64,000 bases of DNA from an uncultured Bacteroidia bacterium (lineage in GTDB: Bacteria; Bacteroidota; Bacteroidia; Bacteroidales; UBA932), in assembly GCA_902762435.1 (NCBI GenBank), contig CACWOH010000013.1, positions 1-64,000 of the forward strand, in the 5' to 3' direction. Shown one piece after another: positions 19,120 to 26,281 of the stretch; within the stretch, counting starts at the first letter, position 1; each line of letters opens with the position of its first letter. Under the pieces are notes generated by a model, which searched no databases, was not told the DNA's origin, and was given only the letters and a program-made list of their open reading frames with translations. Made by a program: the position numbers and the translations under genes.

Positions 19120-19942
19120 TTTCTGGGTCAGGACGCTGACGGGGATCGCCTTCCTCGCGGTGATGGTCTTCGGCCTCATCTGGGACCGGGCCGTGTTCGG
19201 CGCCCTGTTCGTCTTCATCCTGTGGGTGGCGCTGCAGGAGTTCTACCGGATGGCCCTGGGCGCCCGTTTCCTTTTCCAGCAGAAGCTGGGCCTGGTCACC
19301 GGTGCCCTGGCGTTCCTGCTCGTGGCCTGCCATTGTTTCTATGGCTGGAGCCTGCACCTGCTGCCGCTCGTCCTGGTTCCGCTGCTGCTCATTCCGGCCA
19401 GCTGCCTGCTCCTCCCGTCGCGGGAAGGATTCGGGGACCTGTCCTATATCTACGCCGGGCTGCTGTATATCGCGCTTCCGGTCAGCCTGTCTCCGCTGCT
19501 GATGATGGACGGGGACGTGTTTGACGGCTGGTTGCTGCTTTCGTTCTTCATCCTGATCTGGGTGTCCGACGTGGGCGCCTACTGTATCGGGACGGCGTTC
19601 GGGCAGCGGGAAGGGGCGCGCAAACTTGCGCCCTCCATCTCGCCGAAGAAGTCCTGGTGGGGCTTCTGGGGCGGTCTGGCGTTCTGCGTCGGCGCCGCCG
19701 TCGGCCTCCACTTCCTGACCTGGCTGCCCTTCCCGCTGGTCCACTGCATCGCACTGGGCTTGATCGTGGGTGTGGGCGGCGTCTGCGGCGACCTGTTCGA
19801 ATCGATGTGGAAGCGCCAGTTCGGCGTCAAGGATTCCGGCAAGTGCATCCCCGGCCATGGTGGCATGCTGGACCGCTTCGACAGCAGCCTGGTGGCCATC
19901 CCCCTGGCTTGTGTGTATCTGACCCTGTTCGGCCTGCTATGA
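19106..19942 (+). CDS. cdsA: phosphatidate cytidylyltransferase
   Basis: 278 aa from ATG 19106, overlapping the end of ftsH by 14 nt; the next in-frame ATG at 19112 is an equally good start. Seven or eight membrane segments. The C-terminal signature SDVGAYCIGTAFG and the family motif KDSGKCIPGHGGMLDRFDS are intact. It makes CDP-diacylglycerol from phosphatidate and CTP in the inner membrane, supplying the downstream psd branch and cardiolipin synthesis. Confidence 0.95.
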
Positions 19943-20592
19943 AGATAGACCGGAATTCCAGGGGTACGCTGGCGCTGGTCTATGCGCTGAGCATCGCGGC
20001 CGGCGCCGCGCTGTTCTGCTTCGTGCACGTCCCGTGGATCGTCTGGCCCCTGGTCGCACTGCTGCTCTGGTTCTGCGCCTGGCAGACGGCTTTCTTCCGT
20101 GTCCCCGAGCGCCAATACGCCGGCGCTCCGGACAGCGTCACCTCCGTCGCGGACGGCGCCGTCGTCATCCTGGAGAAGGTCTTCGAGGACGAGTTCCTGA
20201 AACGCGACTGCATCCAGCTGTCGGTCTACATGAATTTCTTCGACGTGCACGCCAACTTCTGGCCGGCGTCCGGCGAGGTGACCTATTACCATTATTACCC
20301 GGGCGAGCATTTCCTGGCGTTCGCGCCGAAGGCTTCCGCCGAGAACGAGCACTCCTGCATCGGCCTGCGGCTCGCCGGCGGGCAGGAAATCCTTTTCAAG
20401 CAGCTGGCCGGCGTCTTCGCGCGGCGCATCGTCTGCTATGCGAAAGACGGACTGCAGGTGCAGGGCGGCGCCCAGTGCGGCATCATCAAGTTCGGGTCGC
20501 GCATCGACCTCTTCCTGCCCCTGGATGCAAAGGTGAAAGTAAAAGTGGGGGACAGCGTCCGGGCCTGCGAGACGGTGCTCGCAGAATTGTAA
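19939..20592 (+). CDS. psd: phosphatidylserine decarboxylase proenzyme, short type
   Basis: 217 aa; ATG 19939 overlaps the cdsA stop (ATGA). Two N-terminal hydrophobic segments, then the catalytic core with SVYMNFFDVHANFWP and the self-cleavage site FGS, where Ser187 would become the pyruvoyl group. This short form is typical of Bacteroidota. It converts phosphatidylserine to phosphatidylethanolamine. Coupled translation with cdsA fits a lipid-synthesis operon. Confidence 0.93.
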   Translation: MKIDRNSRGTLALVYALSIAAGAALFCFVHVPWIVWPLVALLLWFCAWQTAFFRVPERQYAGAPDSVTSVADGAVVILEKVFEDEFLKRDCIQLSVYMNFFDVHANFWPASGEVTYYHYYPGEHFLAFAPKASAENEHSCIGLRLAGGQEILFKQLAGVFARRIVCYAKDGLQVQGGAQCGIIKFGSRIDLFLPLDAKVKVKVGDSVRACETVLAEL

Positions 20593-20597
20593 TCCGT

Positions 20598-21200
20598 TTA
20601 TTCAGAGAGGATCCTGTCCAGGTCGCGGCGCAGTTGCGCGGCATCCTGGAAAACGAGGCCGCGGATGCCGACGGCTTCGGCGCCGGCCGTATTCTTCGGA
20701 TTGTCGTCGATGAAGATGCATTCTTCCGCCCGGAGGCCGTAGCGCTCCAGCAGGATCCGGTAGATCCTCGGTCCGGGCTTTACCGTCTTCTCCTTCCCGG
20801 AGACTACGAACCCGTCCAGCAGCCCGAACACCGGGTAGCGGTCCCGGATGAGCGGGAAGGTCTCCCACGACCAGTTGGTGAGCCCCCACGCGCCGTATCC
20901 GCGCGCCTTGTAGTCGCGCACGAGCGCTTCCATCCCGGGAATCCCGTCACCCATCATGTCGATCCAACGGTCGAAGTACAGGCGGATTTCCTTCTCCCAT
21001 TCCGGGAAGAGGGCCACGCGTTCCTCGGTAACTTCCTTCGGGCTGCGGCCGGCGTCCACCTGGGCGTTCCACTCATAAGGGCAGATCTCCGTCAGGAACC
21101 AGTCCGCCCGGGCTTCGTCCCCGAAATAGGGAACGTAAAGCCGGCGCGGGTCCCAGTCCACCAGCACGGCGCCGAAATCGTAAATGAGGTGCCGGATCAT
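20598..21200 (-). CDS. HAD-superfamily hydrolase, subfamily IA (YihX-like)
   Basis: 200 aa. Motif I is YDFGAVLVDWD, the form in which the second Asp is replaced by Gly, as in YihX-type sugar phosphatases. Motif II WGLTNWS, a Lys in KTVKPGPRIY and motif IV ECIFIDDNPKNTAGAEA follow. It is probably a cytosolic phosphatase for a small phosphorylated metabolite; the substrate is not predictable. It overlaps the upstream plug-domain gene by 4 nt (ATGA), so the two are cotranscribed. Confidence 0.85.
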   Translation of the reverse strand: MIRHLIYDFGAVLVDWDPRRLYVPYFGDEARADWFLTEICPYEWNAQVDAGRSPKEVTEERVALFPEWEKEIRLYFDRWIDMMGDGIPGMEALVRDYKARGYGAWGLTNWSWETFPLIRDRYPVFGLLDGFVVSGKEKTVKPGPRIYRILLERYGLRAEECIFIDDNPKNTAGAEAVGIRGLVFQDAAQLRRDLDRILSE

Positions 21201-21643
21201 TCCTGTCCCGTCGTAATGAGGATGACGCCGTTCGCGCCGCGGATGCCATAGATGGAAGCGGAGCTGTCCTTGAGCACTTCCACGGACTTAACGTCGCCGG
21301 GGTTGATGTCGCTGAGGTCGTCGACCGGCACGCCATCCACGAGGATCAGGGGGTCGGCCGTGCCGTTGACCGTGTCGGTCGAACGGATCCGGATGGTCTT
21401 ACCGTTCACCGTGACGCCCGGTACGCGCCCGCGCAGATAGTCATACATGTCCGAATAATTCCGGGCATCATTCATATTGACCTTGCTGATGGCTTCGGTG
21501 ACGTCATCCCGGCGGCGCTGTCCATAGCCGGTTTCGACCATTTCGTCTCCGGGAGAACTGCCTGCGGGTTTGGCGCCGGGCTGGAAAACGCCGCAAGAAC
21601 ACAGCAGCGTACAAAGCAGGATAAGGGGGTATACCGGTCTCAT
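21197..21643 (-). CDS. lipoprotein consisting only of a TonB-receptor plug domain
   Basis: 148 aa from ATG 21643, chosen because a full promoter lies at 21694-21664. Signal peptide with lipobox LLCSCG. After a short linker the protein has the core of a TonB-dependent receptor plug: YDYLRGRVPGVTV, DPLILVDGVPVDDLSDINPGDVKSVEVLKDSSASIYG and GANGVILITT, and then stops. There is no beta-barrel. SusC-type receptors carry this plug, but here it stands alone on a lipid anchor. Function unknown; a possible decoy or adaptor for TonB or for another barrel. Confidence 0.8.
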   Translation of the reverse strand: MRPVYPLILLCTLLCSCGVFQPGAKPAGSSPGDEMVETGYGQRRRDDVTEAISKVNMNDARNYSDMYDYLRGRVPGVTVNGKTIRIRSTDTVNGTADPLILVDGVPVDDLSDINPGDVKSVEVLKDSSASIYGIRGANGVILITTGQE

Positions 21644-21663
21644 GTAATTGTGTTTTGGGTGTT

Positions 21664-21694
21664 CAAAAATACGATTTATTCTCCGGAAAACAAA
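21664..21694 (-). promoter_or_regulatory. complete promoter: TTTG-N19-TATTTTTG (plug lipoprotein)
   Basis: The -33 TTTG (21694-21691) and -7 TATTTTTG (21671-21664) are separated by exactly 19 nt. The -33 box is half of the palindrome CAAATTTG (21691-21698) shared with the tRNA-Cys promoter. Confidence 0.75.
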
Positions 21695-21725
21695 TTTGCA
21701 AGTACAGGAAAAATGCGTATATTTG
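21695..21725 (+). promoter_or_regulatory. complete promoter: TTTG-N19-TATATTTG (tRNA-Cys)
   Basis: The -33 TTTG (21695-21698) and -7 TATATTTG (21718-21725) are separated by 19 nt. The mature tRNA begins 8 nt after the -7 box, so there is practically no 5' leader. Confidence 0.8.
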
Positions 21726-21732
21726 CAGTCCC

Positions 21733-21803
21733 GGTGCGTTGGCCGAGTGGCTAGGCGCAGGTCTGCAAAACCTGTCACAGTGGTTCGATTCCGCTACGCA
21801 CCT
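21733..21803 (+). tRNA. tRNA-Cys (GCA)
   Basis: 71-nt cloverleaf. The acceptor stem GGTGCGT (21733-21739) pairs with ACGCACC (21796-21802), with discriminator T. The D arm begins GGCCGAGTGGCTAGGC. The anticodon stem AGGTC/AACCT encloses anticodon GCA at 21765-21767, and the T loop is GGTTCGATTCC. CCA is not encoded. It is followed at once by a terminator. Confidence 0.97.
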
Positions 21804-21806
21804 CAA

Positions 21807-21841
21807 AAGAGTCTGTCGCAAGTGCGTCAGGCTCTTTTTTT
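21807..21841 (+). terminator. intrinsic terminator after tRNA-Cys
   Basis: The stem AGAGTCTG / CAGGCTCT (one G-T pair) is followed by seven or more T at 21834-21841. Confidence 0.8.
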
Positions 21842-21893
21842 GGTATAATTATTGATAGGAAGCGGGTTACCGGAGCTTCTAATTATCAAAAAG

Positions 21894-22457
21894 ATGAAGA
21901 AGTATTTTGTTTTGGCGGTGATCGGCCTGATGGCCGCAGCTGCGAATCTGAGCGCCCAGCCCCAGCAGGGTGCCGGTATGCCTCAGATGCCCCCCGTGCT
22001 CAATCCCGAGGAGAAGACGGCCCAGATGGCCGAGAAGTACAAACTCACGGAAGAGCAGAAGCAGGCTGTCCTGGAACTGAACCAGAAGTATGACGGCAAG
22101 CTGGAAATGAAAATGCCCGAGCAGGGCGAAATGAAGGATTTCCGCAAGATGACCGATGAAGAGCGCGAGCAATTCATGAAGGAAATGCAGTCCCGTATGG
22201 CTGAGATGCAGGAAACCCAGGCACAGCTGGAAGAGAACCAGAAGGCCTACGAGAATGAACTCAAGGGCATCCTGGACAAGAAGCAGTTCCGGAAATACCG
22301 TTCCGATATCCTCCGTGCGCAGGCCGAGCGTGAGCAGGCCATGCAGCGCGGCTTCGGCGGCGGATTCCCCGGTGGTGGCTTCCCGGGCGGAGGTTTCCCC
22401 GGTGGGGGCATGCCTGGCGGCGGCTTTCCGGGCGGAGGTTTCCCCGGCGGCTTCTGA
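21894..22457 (+). CDS. exported DUF4890/Spy-like helical protein with Gly-Phe-Pro tail
   Basis: 187 aa from ATG 21894 (an upstream in-frame start would precede the natural leader). Signal peptide to LSAQ. The body is helical and highly charged (EEKTAQMAEKYKLTEEQKQAVLELN; MTDEEREQFMKEMQ), similar to Bacteroidota DUF4890 and to the LTxxQ pattern of CpxP/Spy periplasmic chaperones. The last 30 residues are seven tandem GGGFP-like units. Function unknown; a periplasmic stress or chaperone role is inferred from the resemblance. Confidence 0.75.
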   Translation: MKKYFVLAVIGLMAAAANLSAQPQQGAGMPQMPPVLNPEEKTAQMAEKYKLTEEQKQAVLELNQKYDGKLEMKMPEQGEMKDFRKMTDEEREQFMKEMQSRMAEMQETQAQLEENQKAYENELKGILDKKQFRKYRSDILRAQAEREQAMQRGFGGGFPGGGFPGGGFPGGGMPGGGFPGGGFPGGF

Positions 22458-22478
22458 TCAAGCCTGAAAAACGAATGG

Positions 22479-22505
22479 TCCCCGGCAGTTTTGCCGGGGA
22501 TTTTT
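22479..22505 (+). terminator. intrinsic terminator after the DUF4890 gene
   Basis: The perfect 8-bp stem TCCCCGGC (22479-22486) / GCCGGGGA (22493-22500), loop AGTTTT, is followed by five T. Confidence 0.85.
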
Positions 22506-23593
22506 CATGGGCAGAGGATGGATTTCACGAATTCGACCATGCCCGGCTGGAACCCGTAGGAAACGCCCAGGTAGATCATGTGCAGGGCCGCGTAGGGAAG
22601 CACCTGCCGCACGAACGCCTGTCTGTCCGCCGGCGAGGGCGCGTCCGCATATTCCTCCGCAAAGAAGTCCCAGGCACGGGCGAGCTCGTCCAGCCCCAGG
22701 TGGAACAGGTCCCGCGCACGCTCTTCGGTGTTGAGTTTCGTGAGGAAATACCACATGGCGACGTCCAGCAGGGGATGTCCGTAACCGAAATCGCCCAGGT
22801 CGATCCAAAGGTCCTCACCCTCGGGGGTGCGGATGACATTGCTCATCTGCAGGTCGCCGTGCACGCAGGTCGTGGCGGCGGGGATGCCGTCCACGAAGCG
22901 CAGAACGGCCGCTTTCTCCTCTTCGGACAGCTCCCGGCAGAGCAGGACCGCCTGCCGGTGCGCGAGGACGCGGTCGCCGAACAGGGCGGTATCGCAGGGG
23001 GTTTCGTGCAGATGGCGGCACATCCGGGCGAAGCAGCGGCTGATTTCCTCCAGCCGCTGCGGTTCCTCCGAGATGATGCGGGAGAAGGAGCGTTTCCCGG
23101 GAATGCGCTCGAAATCCAGCGCCGTCCGGTCCCCGTCGGCATAAAGGGTCCCGACCAGCGGGGTGGGCAGGCCGAAGCGCAGTACGGCGCGCGCCACCGC
23201 CTTCTCCCGGGCGACCGCCTCCCGTGACACGTTGGCACCGTAAATTTTCATCATGGCGTCCCCGTCCGCGCTGTTATACGACTTGGACAGGTAACTGGCG
23301 CCGAACTCCTCGTATTGCGAGGCGTCCAGCGGGCGCGGCCGGCGGCACACGTCGATGAATTCGCCGACGCCGGAATCCGTAAAGCGGTCCACGACTGCAT
23401 CAGAAGCGTTGATGACGCTGAAACGGCAGCCTTGACGGCGGGCCTCCAGCAGCTTGCGGAGGGCCGCGAAATGGATGGCGTCCACATCGGAGAAATCCAG
23501 GACATAGGGTTCCGGGCCTTTCATCCGGGCGACCAGGCAGCCGGCGGCCCCGGCATCCAGGATGCCCGCGGGACAGAGGATTCGATCATTCAT
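22505..23593 (-). CDS. STAS domain fused to APH-type phosphotransferase
   Basis: 362 aa. Residues about 1-90 look like a STAS (anti-anti-sigma) domain: YVLDFSDVDAIHFAALRKLLEARRQG and DRFTDSGVGEFIDV. Residues about 105-362 form an aminoglycoside-phosphotransferase/choline-kinase fold, with the catalytic loop VHGDLQMSNVI (HxDxxxxN) and the metal-binding segment IDLGDFGYGHPLLDVA. The canonical P-loop of the N-lobe is weak. The small-molecule or protein substrate is unknown. It is monocistronic, with its own promoter. Confidence 0.75.
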   Translation of the reverse strand: MNDRILCPAGILDAGAAGCLVARMKGPEPYVLDFSDVDAIHFAALRKLLEARRQGCRFSVINASDAVVDRFTDSGVGEFIDVCRRPRPLDASQYEEFGASYLSKSYNSADGDAMMKIYGANVSREAVAREKAVARAVLRFGLPTPLVGTLYADGDRTALDFERIPGKRSFSRIISEEPQRLEEISRCFARMCRHLHETPCDTALFGDRVLAHRQAVLLCRELSEEEKAAVLRFVDGIPAATTCVHGDLQMSNVIRTPEGEDLWIDLGDFGYGHPLLDVAMWYFLTKLNTEERARDLFHLGLDELARAWDFFAEEYADAPSPADRQAFVRQVLPYAALHMIYLGVSYGFQPGMVEFVKSILCP

Positions 23594-23609
23594 CTTCTCG
23601 AAGTTTCTA

Positions 23610-23617
23610 CAAATTTA
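23610..23617 (-). promoter_or_regulatory. promoter -7 element TAAATTTG (STAS-kinase)
   Basis: Exact TAnnTTTG on the minus strand, 17 nt before the ATG at 23593. Confidence 0.6.
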
Positions 23618-23648
23618 GCCAAGATGCGCGGAATCTGAAAAAAGATTG

Positions 23649-23656
23649 TTAATTTG
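23649..23656 (+). promoter_or_regulatory. candidate -7 element TTAATTTG (SDR gene)
   Basis: One mismatch to TAnnTTTG, 31 nt before the ATG at 23687. It overlaps the in-frame TTG at 23654, which is therefore not the start. Confidence 0.45.
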
Positions 23657-23686
23657 CAGAAGAAAACCGTTAGCCACATTTTGCAT

Positions 23687-24709
23687 ATGAAAAGAAAAGC
23701 CTTGTTCATCGGCGGCACCGGCACGATCAGCACCGCCATTACCGCCCGTATTGCCGCAGAAGGGGAATGGGAACTGACCCTGCTCAACCGGGGTTCCCGC
23801 AGCGATGCCGTCCCGCCGGGCGTGCGTGTCATCCAGGCGGACATCTCCGACGAAGCGGACGTCGCGCGCAAGCTCGCCGGCATGCAGTGGGACTGCGTGT
23901 GCGATTTCATCGGATTCGTGCCCGCCCAGGTCGAACGCGACTGGCGGCTGTTCCGGAACTGCACCAGGCAATATATGTACATCAGTTCCGCCTCGGCCTA
24001 CCAGAAGCCCGCGGTCAACCCCTACATCACGGAAAGCACGCCCCTGTCCAATCCGCACTGGCAGTACTCGCGCGACAAGATCGCCTGCGAGGCTTTCCTG
24101 ATGGAGAAGTTCCGCGAGGAAGGCTTCCCGGTCACGATCATCCGCCCGAGCCACACCTATGACAACCGCAGCGTCCCCCTGGCCGTCCACGGCCCCAAGG
24201 GCTCCTGGCAGGTCATCCGGAGAATGCTCGACGGCAAGCCGGTCATCCTCCCGGGCGACGGTACGTCCCAGTGGACGGTCACGCACAATACGGACTTCGC
24301 CAAGGGTTTCTGCGGCCTGATGGGCAATGTTCACGCCATCGGGAACGCCTTCCAGATCACCTCGGACGAGACGCTTACCTGGCGCCAGATCTACCAGACC
24401 GTCGCCGACGTGCTCGGCGTGGAACTGAAGCCGTATTTCGTTCCCTCCGATTTCCTCGCCGCCATCGGGCCGTACAATTTCGACGGCGAGCTGTTGGGCG
24501 ACAAGGCCTGGACCGTGCTGTTCGACAACAAGAAACTGAAGCGGCTCGTTCCCGGATTCTGCTGCACGACCCGTTTCGACCAGGGAGTGCGCGGAACGCT
24601 GGAGAACATCCTCGCGCATCCGGAACTCCAGGTCCCGGACCCGGAATTCGACGCCTGGTGCGACCGGGTGATCGCCGCGATGGAGCAGGCGAAGGCCTCG
24701 CTCCGTTAG
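23687..24709 (+). CDS. NAD(P)-dependent epimerase/dehydratase-like SDR protein
   Basis: 340 aa from ATG 23687. The N-terminal Rossmann motif is FIGGTGTIST, followed by an acidic residue pattern for the cofactor. The extended-SDR features are an SSASAYQK segment near residue 105 and a YSRDK stretch that supplies the Tyr-xxx-Lys catalytic pair (Y, K). The family includes sugar-nucleotide epimerases and isoflavone-reductase-like enzymes. No operon partner reveals the substrate. It is soluble and cytosolic. Confidence 0.8.
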   Translation: MKRKALFIGGTGTISTAITARIAAEGEWELTLLNRGSRSDAVPPGVRVIQADISDEADVARKLAGMQWDCVCDFIGFVPAQVERDWRLFRNCTRQYMYISSASAYQKPAVNPYITESTPLSNPHWQYSRDKIACEAFLMEKFREEGFPVTIIRPSHTYDNRSVPLAVHGPKGSWQVIRRMLDGKPVILPGDGTSQWTVTHNTDFAKGFCGLMGNVHAIGNAFQITSDETLTWRQIYQTVADVLGVELKPYFVPSDFLAAIGPYNFDGELLGDKAWTVLFDNKKLKRLVPGFCCTTRFDQGVRGTLENILAHPELQVPDPEFDAWCDRVIAAMEQAKASLR

Positions 24710-24747
24710 CGGGCGGCGGAGCAGACGGTATATTCCGCAAAAAGTCT

Positions 24748-24755
24748 TATATTTG
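24748..24755 (+). promoter_or_regulatory. promoter -7 element TATATTTG (CPBP protease)
   Basis: Exact TAnnTTTG, 25 nt before the ATG at 24781. Confidence 0.6.
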
Positions 24756-24780
24756 TAATCCTGATCAAGCAGATTCAACG

Positions 24781-25605
24781 ATGCGCAAATATACGTCTGC
24801 GGCGCGGATGCCGCTCTGGAAATGGATACTGTGCCTGCTGGGCGGGCTGGTCATCTTCACGATCCTGTACGGGCTCGCCTCGATGACGCGGGCCCTGCCG
24901 AATCCGTGGATGCGTATGGGCGCCTATGTGCTCAGCGCCGGACTCGGTTTGTTCCTGTATGCCGTCTGGTGCAACCTGACCGAGCGGCGCCCCGTGCTGG
25001 AACTGCCCATGAACCGGTTCTGGAAGGATCTCGGCCTGGGACTGCTGCTGGGCGTCGTCATCTTCGGCATCGTCGTGGGCCTGATGGCCCTGGCGGACTG
25101 CTACCGCATTTCGGAAATCCATTTCAACCCCCTCGGACAGGCGGAGTGGTTCCTGATGTTCCTGATGGTGGCCGTCTTCGAGGAGATTATCTTCCGGGGC
25201 GTGCTTTTCCGCCTGATCGACGACCGCTGGAACACCTTCGTGGCGCTGCTCGTGTCCGCCGTACTGTTCGGCGTCATGCACCTGCCCAACCCGGGCGCCA
25301 CGCTCTGGAGCACCGCTGCCATCGCCATCGAGGCCGGCCTGCTGCTCGGCGCCGCATACAAGTTCAAGGGCACCCTCTGGCTGCCGATCGCCATCCACTG
25401 GGCCTGGAACTACACCCAGGGCAACATCCTCGGTTTCGCCGTTTCGGGCGAGCCCATCCAGGAGAAACTCTTTTCGCCCATCATCACGGGACCGGACTGG
25501 ATTACCGGCGGCGCTTTCGGGGCGGAGGCATCCGTACCCGCCGTGGCGGTCGGCCTGCTGCTGACCGTCATCCTGCTCTATAAATGCAAGCGCGACGAAC
25601 GGTGA
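24781..25605 (+). CDS. CPBP-family intramembrane glutamic endopeptidase
   Basis: 274 aa, about eight membrane segments. The CPBP/Abi motifs are present: motif 1 EEIIFRGVLFR near residue 138, motif 2 FGVMHLPN near 165 and motif 3 with His in IAIHWAWNYTQGN near 205. Such proteins are membrane proteases (Rce1-like fold); the target is unknown. The frame continues upstream into the preceding gene, but the promoter places the start at ATG 24781. It overlaps the next gene (fRMsr). Confidence 0.88.
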   Translation: MRKYTSAARMPLWKWILCLLGGLVIFTILYGLASMTRALPNPWMRMGAYVLSAGLGLFLYAVWCNLTERRPVLELPMNRFWKDLGLGLLLGVVIFGIVVGLMALADCYRISEIHFNPLGQAEWFLMFLMVAVFEEIIFRGVLFRLIDDRWNTFVALLVSAVLFGVMHLPNPGATLWSTAAIAIEAGLLLGAAYKFKGTLWLPIAIHWAWNYTQGNILGFAVSGEPIQEKLFSPIITGPDWITGGAFGAEASVPAVAVGLLLTVILLYKCKRDER

Positions 25606-26054
25606 GCATCCCTGAACGATATACCCTCCTGCTCGCCCAGATGAAGGGCCTGCTGGAAGGGGAGCGCGACCGCACGGCGAACCTCGCCAATGCAGCCGCG
25701 CTCATTCACGGGAGTTTTGATTTCTGGTGGACGGGATTCTATCTGGCGGCCGGCCGGGAACTGGTGTTGGGGCCTTTCCAGGGCCCGGTTGCCTGCACGC
25801 GCATACCCTATGGCAAGGGAGTCTGCGGCACCGCCTGGGCGCGGCGGGAAACCGTCGTGGTACCGGACGTGGAAGCGTTTCCGGGGCACATCGCCTGCAG
25901 CAGCGCTTCCCGCAGCGAGATCGTCGTACCGCTGGTCCGGGACGGGGAGGTGCTCGGCGTGCTGGACATCGACAGCCGCGACCTGGCGGCCTTCGACGCG
26001 GAAGACGCCGCGGGCCTCGAAGAGATCGCCGCGCTGCTGGTGCAACACATCTAG
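25584..26054 (+). CDS. free methionine-(R)-sulfoxide reductase (GAF domain)
   Basis: 156 aa from ATG 25584; a GTG at 25602 that overlaps the CPBP stop (GTGA) would give 150 aa and is equally plausible. This is a GAF domain with the fRMsr cysteines: GPVACTRIPYGKGVCGTAW and GHIACSSASRSEIVVPL, matching the three catalytic/resolving Cys of YebR/MsrC. It reduces free methionine-R-sulfoxide. It is translationally coupled to the membrane protease upstream. The last 4 nt overlap the convergent 51-aa ORF. Confidence 0.88.
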   Translation: MQARRTVSIPERYTLLLAQMKGLLEGERDRTANLANAAALIHGSFDFWWTGFYLAAGRELVLGPFQGPVACTRIPYGKGVCGTAWARRETVVVPDVEAFPGHIACSSASRSEIVVPLVRDGEVLGVLDIDSRDLAAFDAEDAAGLEEIAALLVQHI

Positions 26055-26206
26055 GCGAGGACGAGATCGAGTTCGCCGAACAGTTCGATGAAATCGGAAG
26101 AGAGCTGACCTGCGATTTCGCGGGCGGTCTGCTCATTGTGCGTACGGTCGGTAATCTGCTGCGCGAGCGCGGAGCGAAGGCTCAGTATTTTCTCATTCTT
26201 GCTCAT
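26051..26206 (-). CDS. small 51-aa protein of unknown function
   Basis: Reading leftward, ATG 26206 to TAG 26051 gives a 51-aa helical, charged protein beginning MSKNEKILSLRSALAQQI and ending ELFGELDLVLA. A good -7 promoter element (TACCTTTG, 26253-26246) sits 39 nt upstream, and a 19-bp inverted repeat covers the -33 region. Codon use is ordinary for the window. No family recognised. The combination of promoter, operator-like repeat and start codon supports a real gene, but conservation has not been tested. Confidence 0.5.
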   Translation of the reverse strand: MSKNEKILSLRSALAQQITDRTHNEQTAREIAGQLSSDFIELFGELDLVLA

Positions 26207-26245
26207 AAGTCCTGTCTGTTAAGTCGTTCCTTTGATTCAACGATA

Positions 26246-26253
26246 CAAAGGTA
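26246..26253 (-). promoter_or_regulatory. promoter -7 element TACCTTTG (51-aa ORF)
   Basis: Exact TAnnTTTG on the minus strand. No canonical TTTG at -33; the palindrome at 26263-26281 lies there instead. Confidence 0.5.
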
Positions 26254-26262
26254 AGGCCCAAT

Positions 26263-26281
26263 TTTGACAGGTCTTGTCAAA
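26263..26281. promoter_or_regulatory. inverted repeat TTTGACA-N5-TGTCAAA, operator candidate
   Basis: Perfect 7-bp arms with a 5-nt centre (GGTCT). It covers the stop codon of the WYL regulator gene and the -33 region of the downstream small-ORF promoter. No T-tract follows, so it is not an obvious terminator. Confidence 0.5.
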
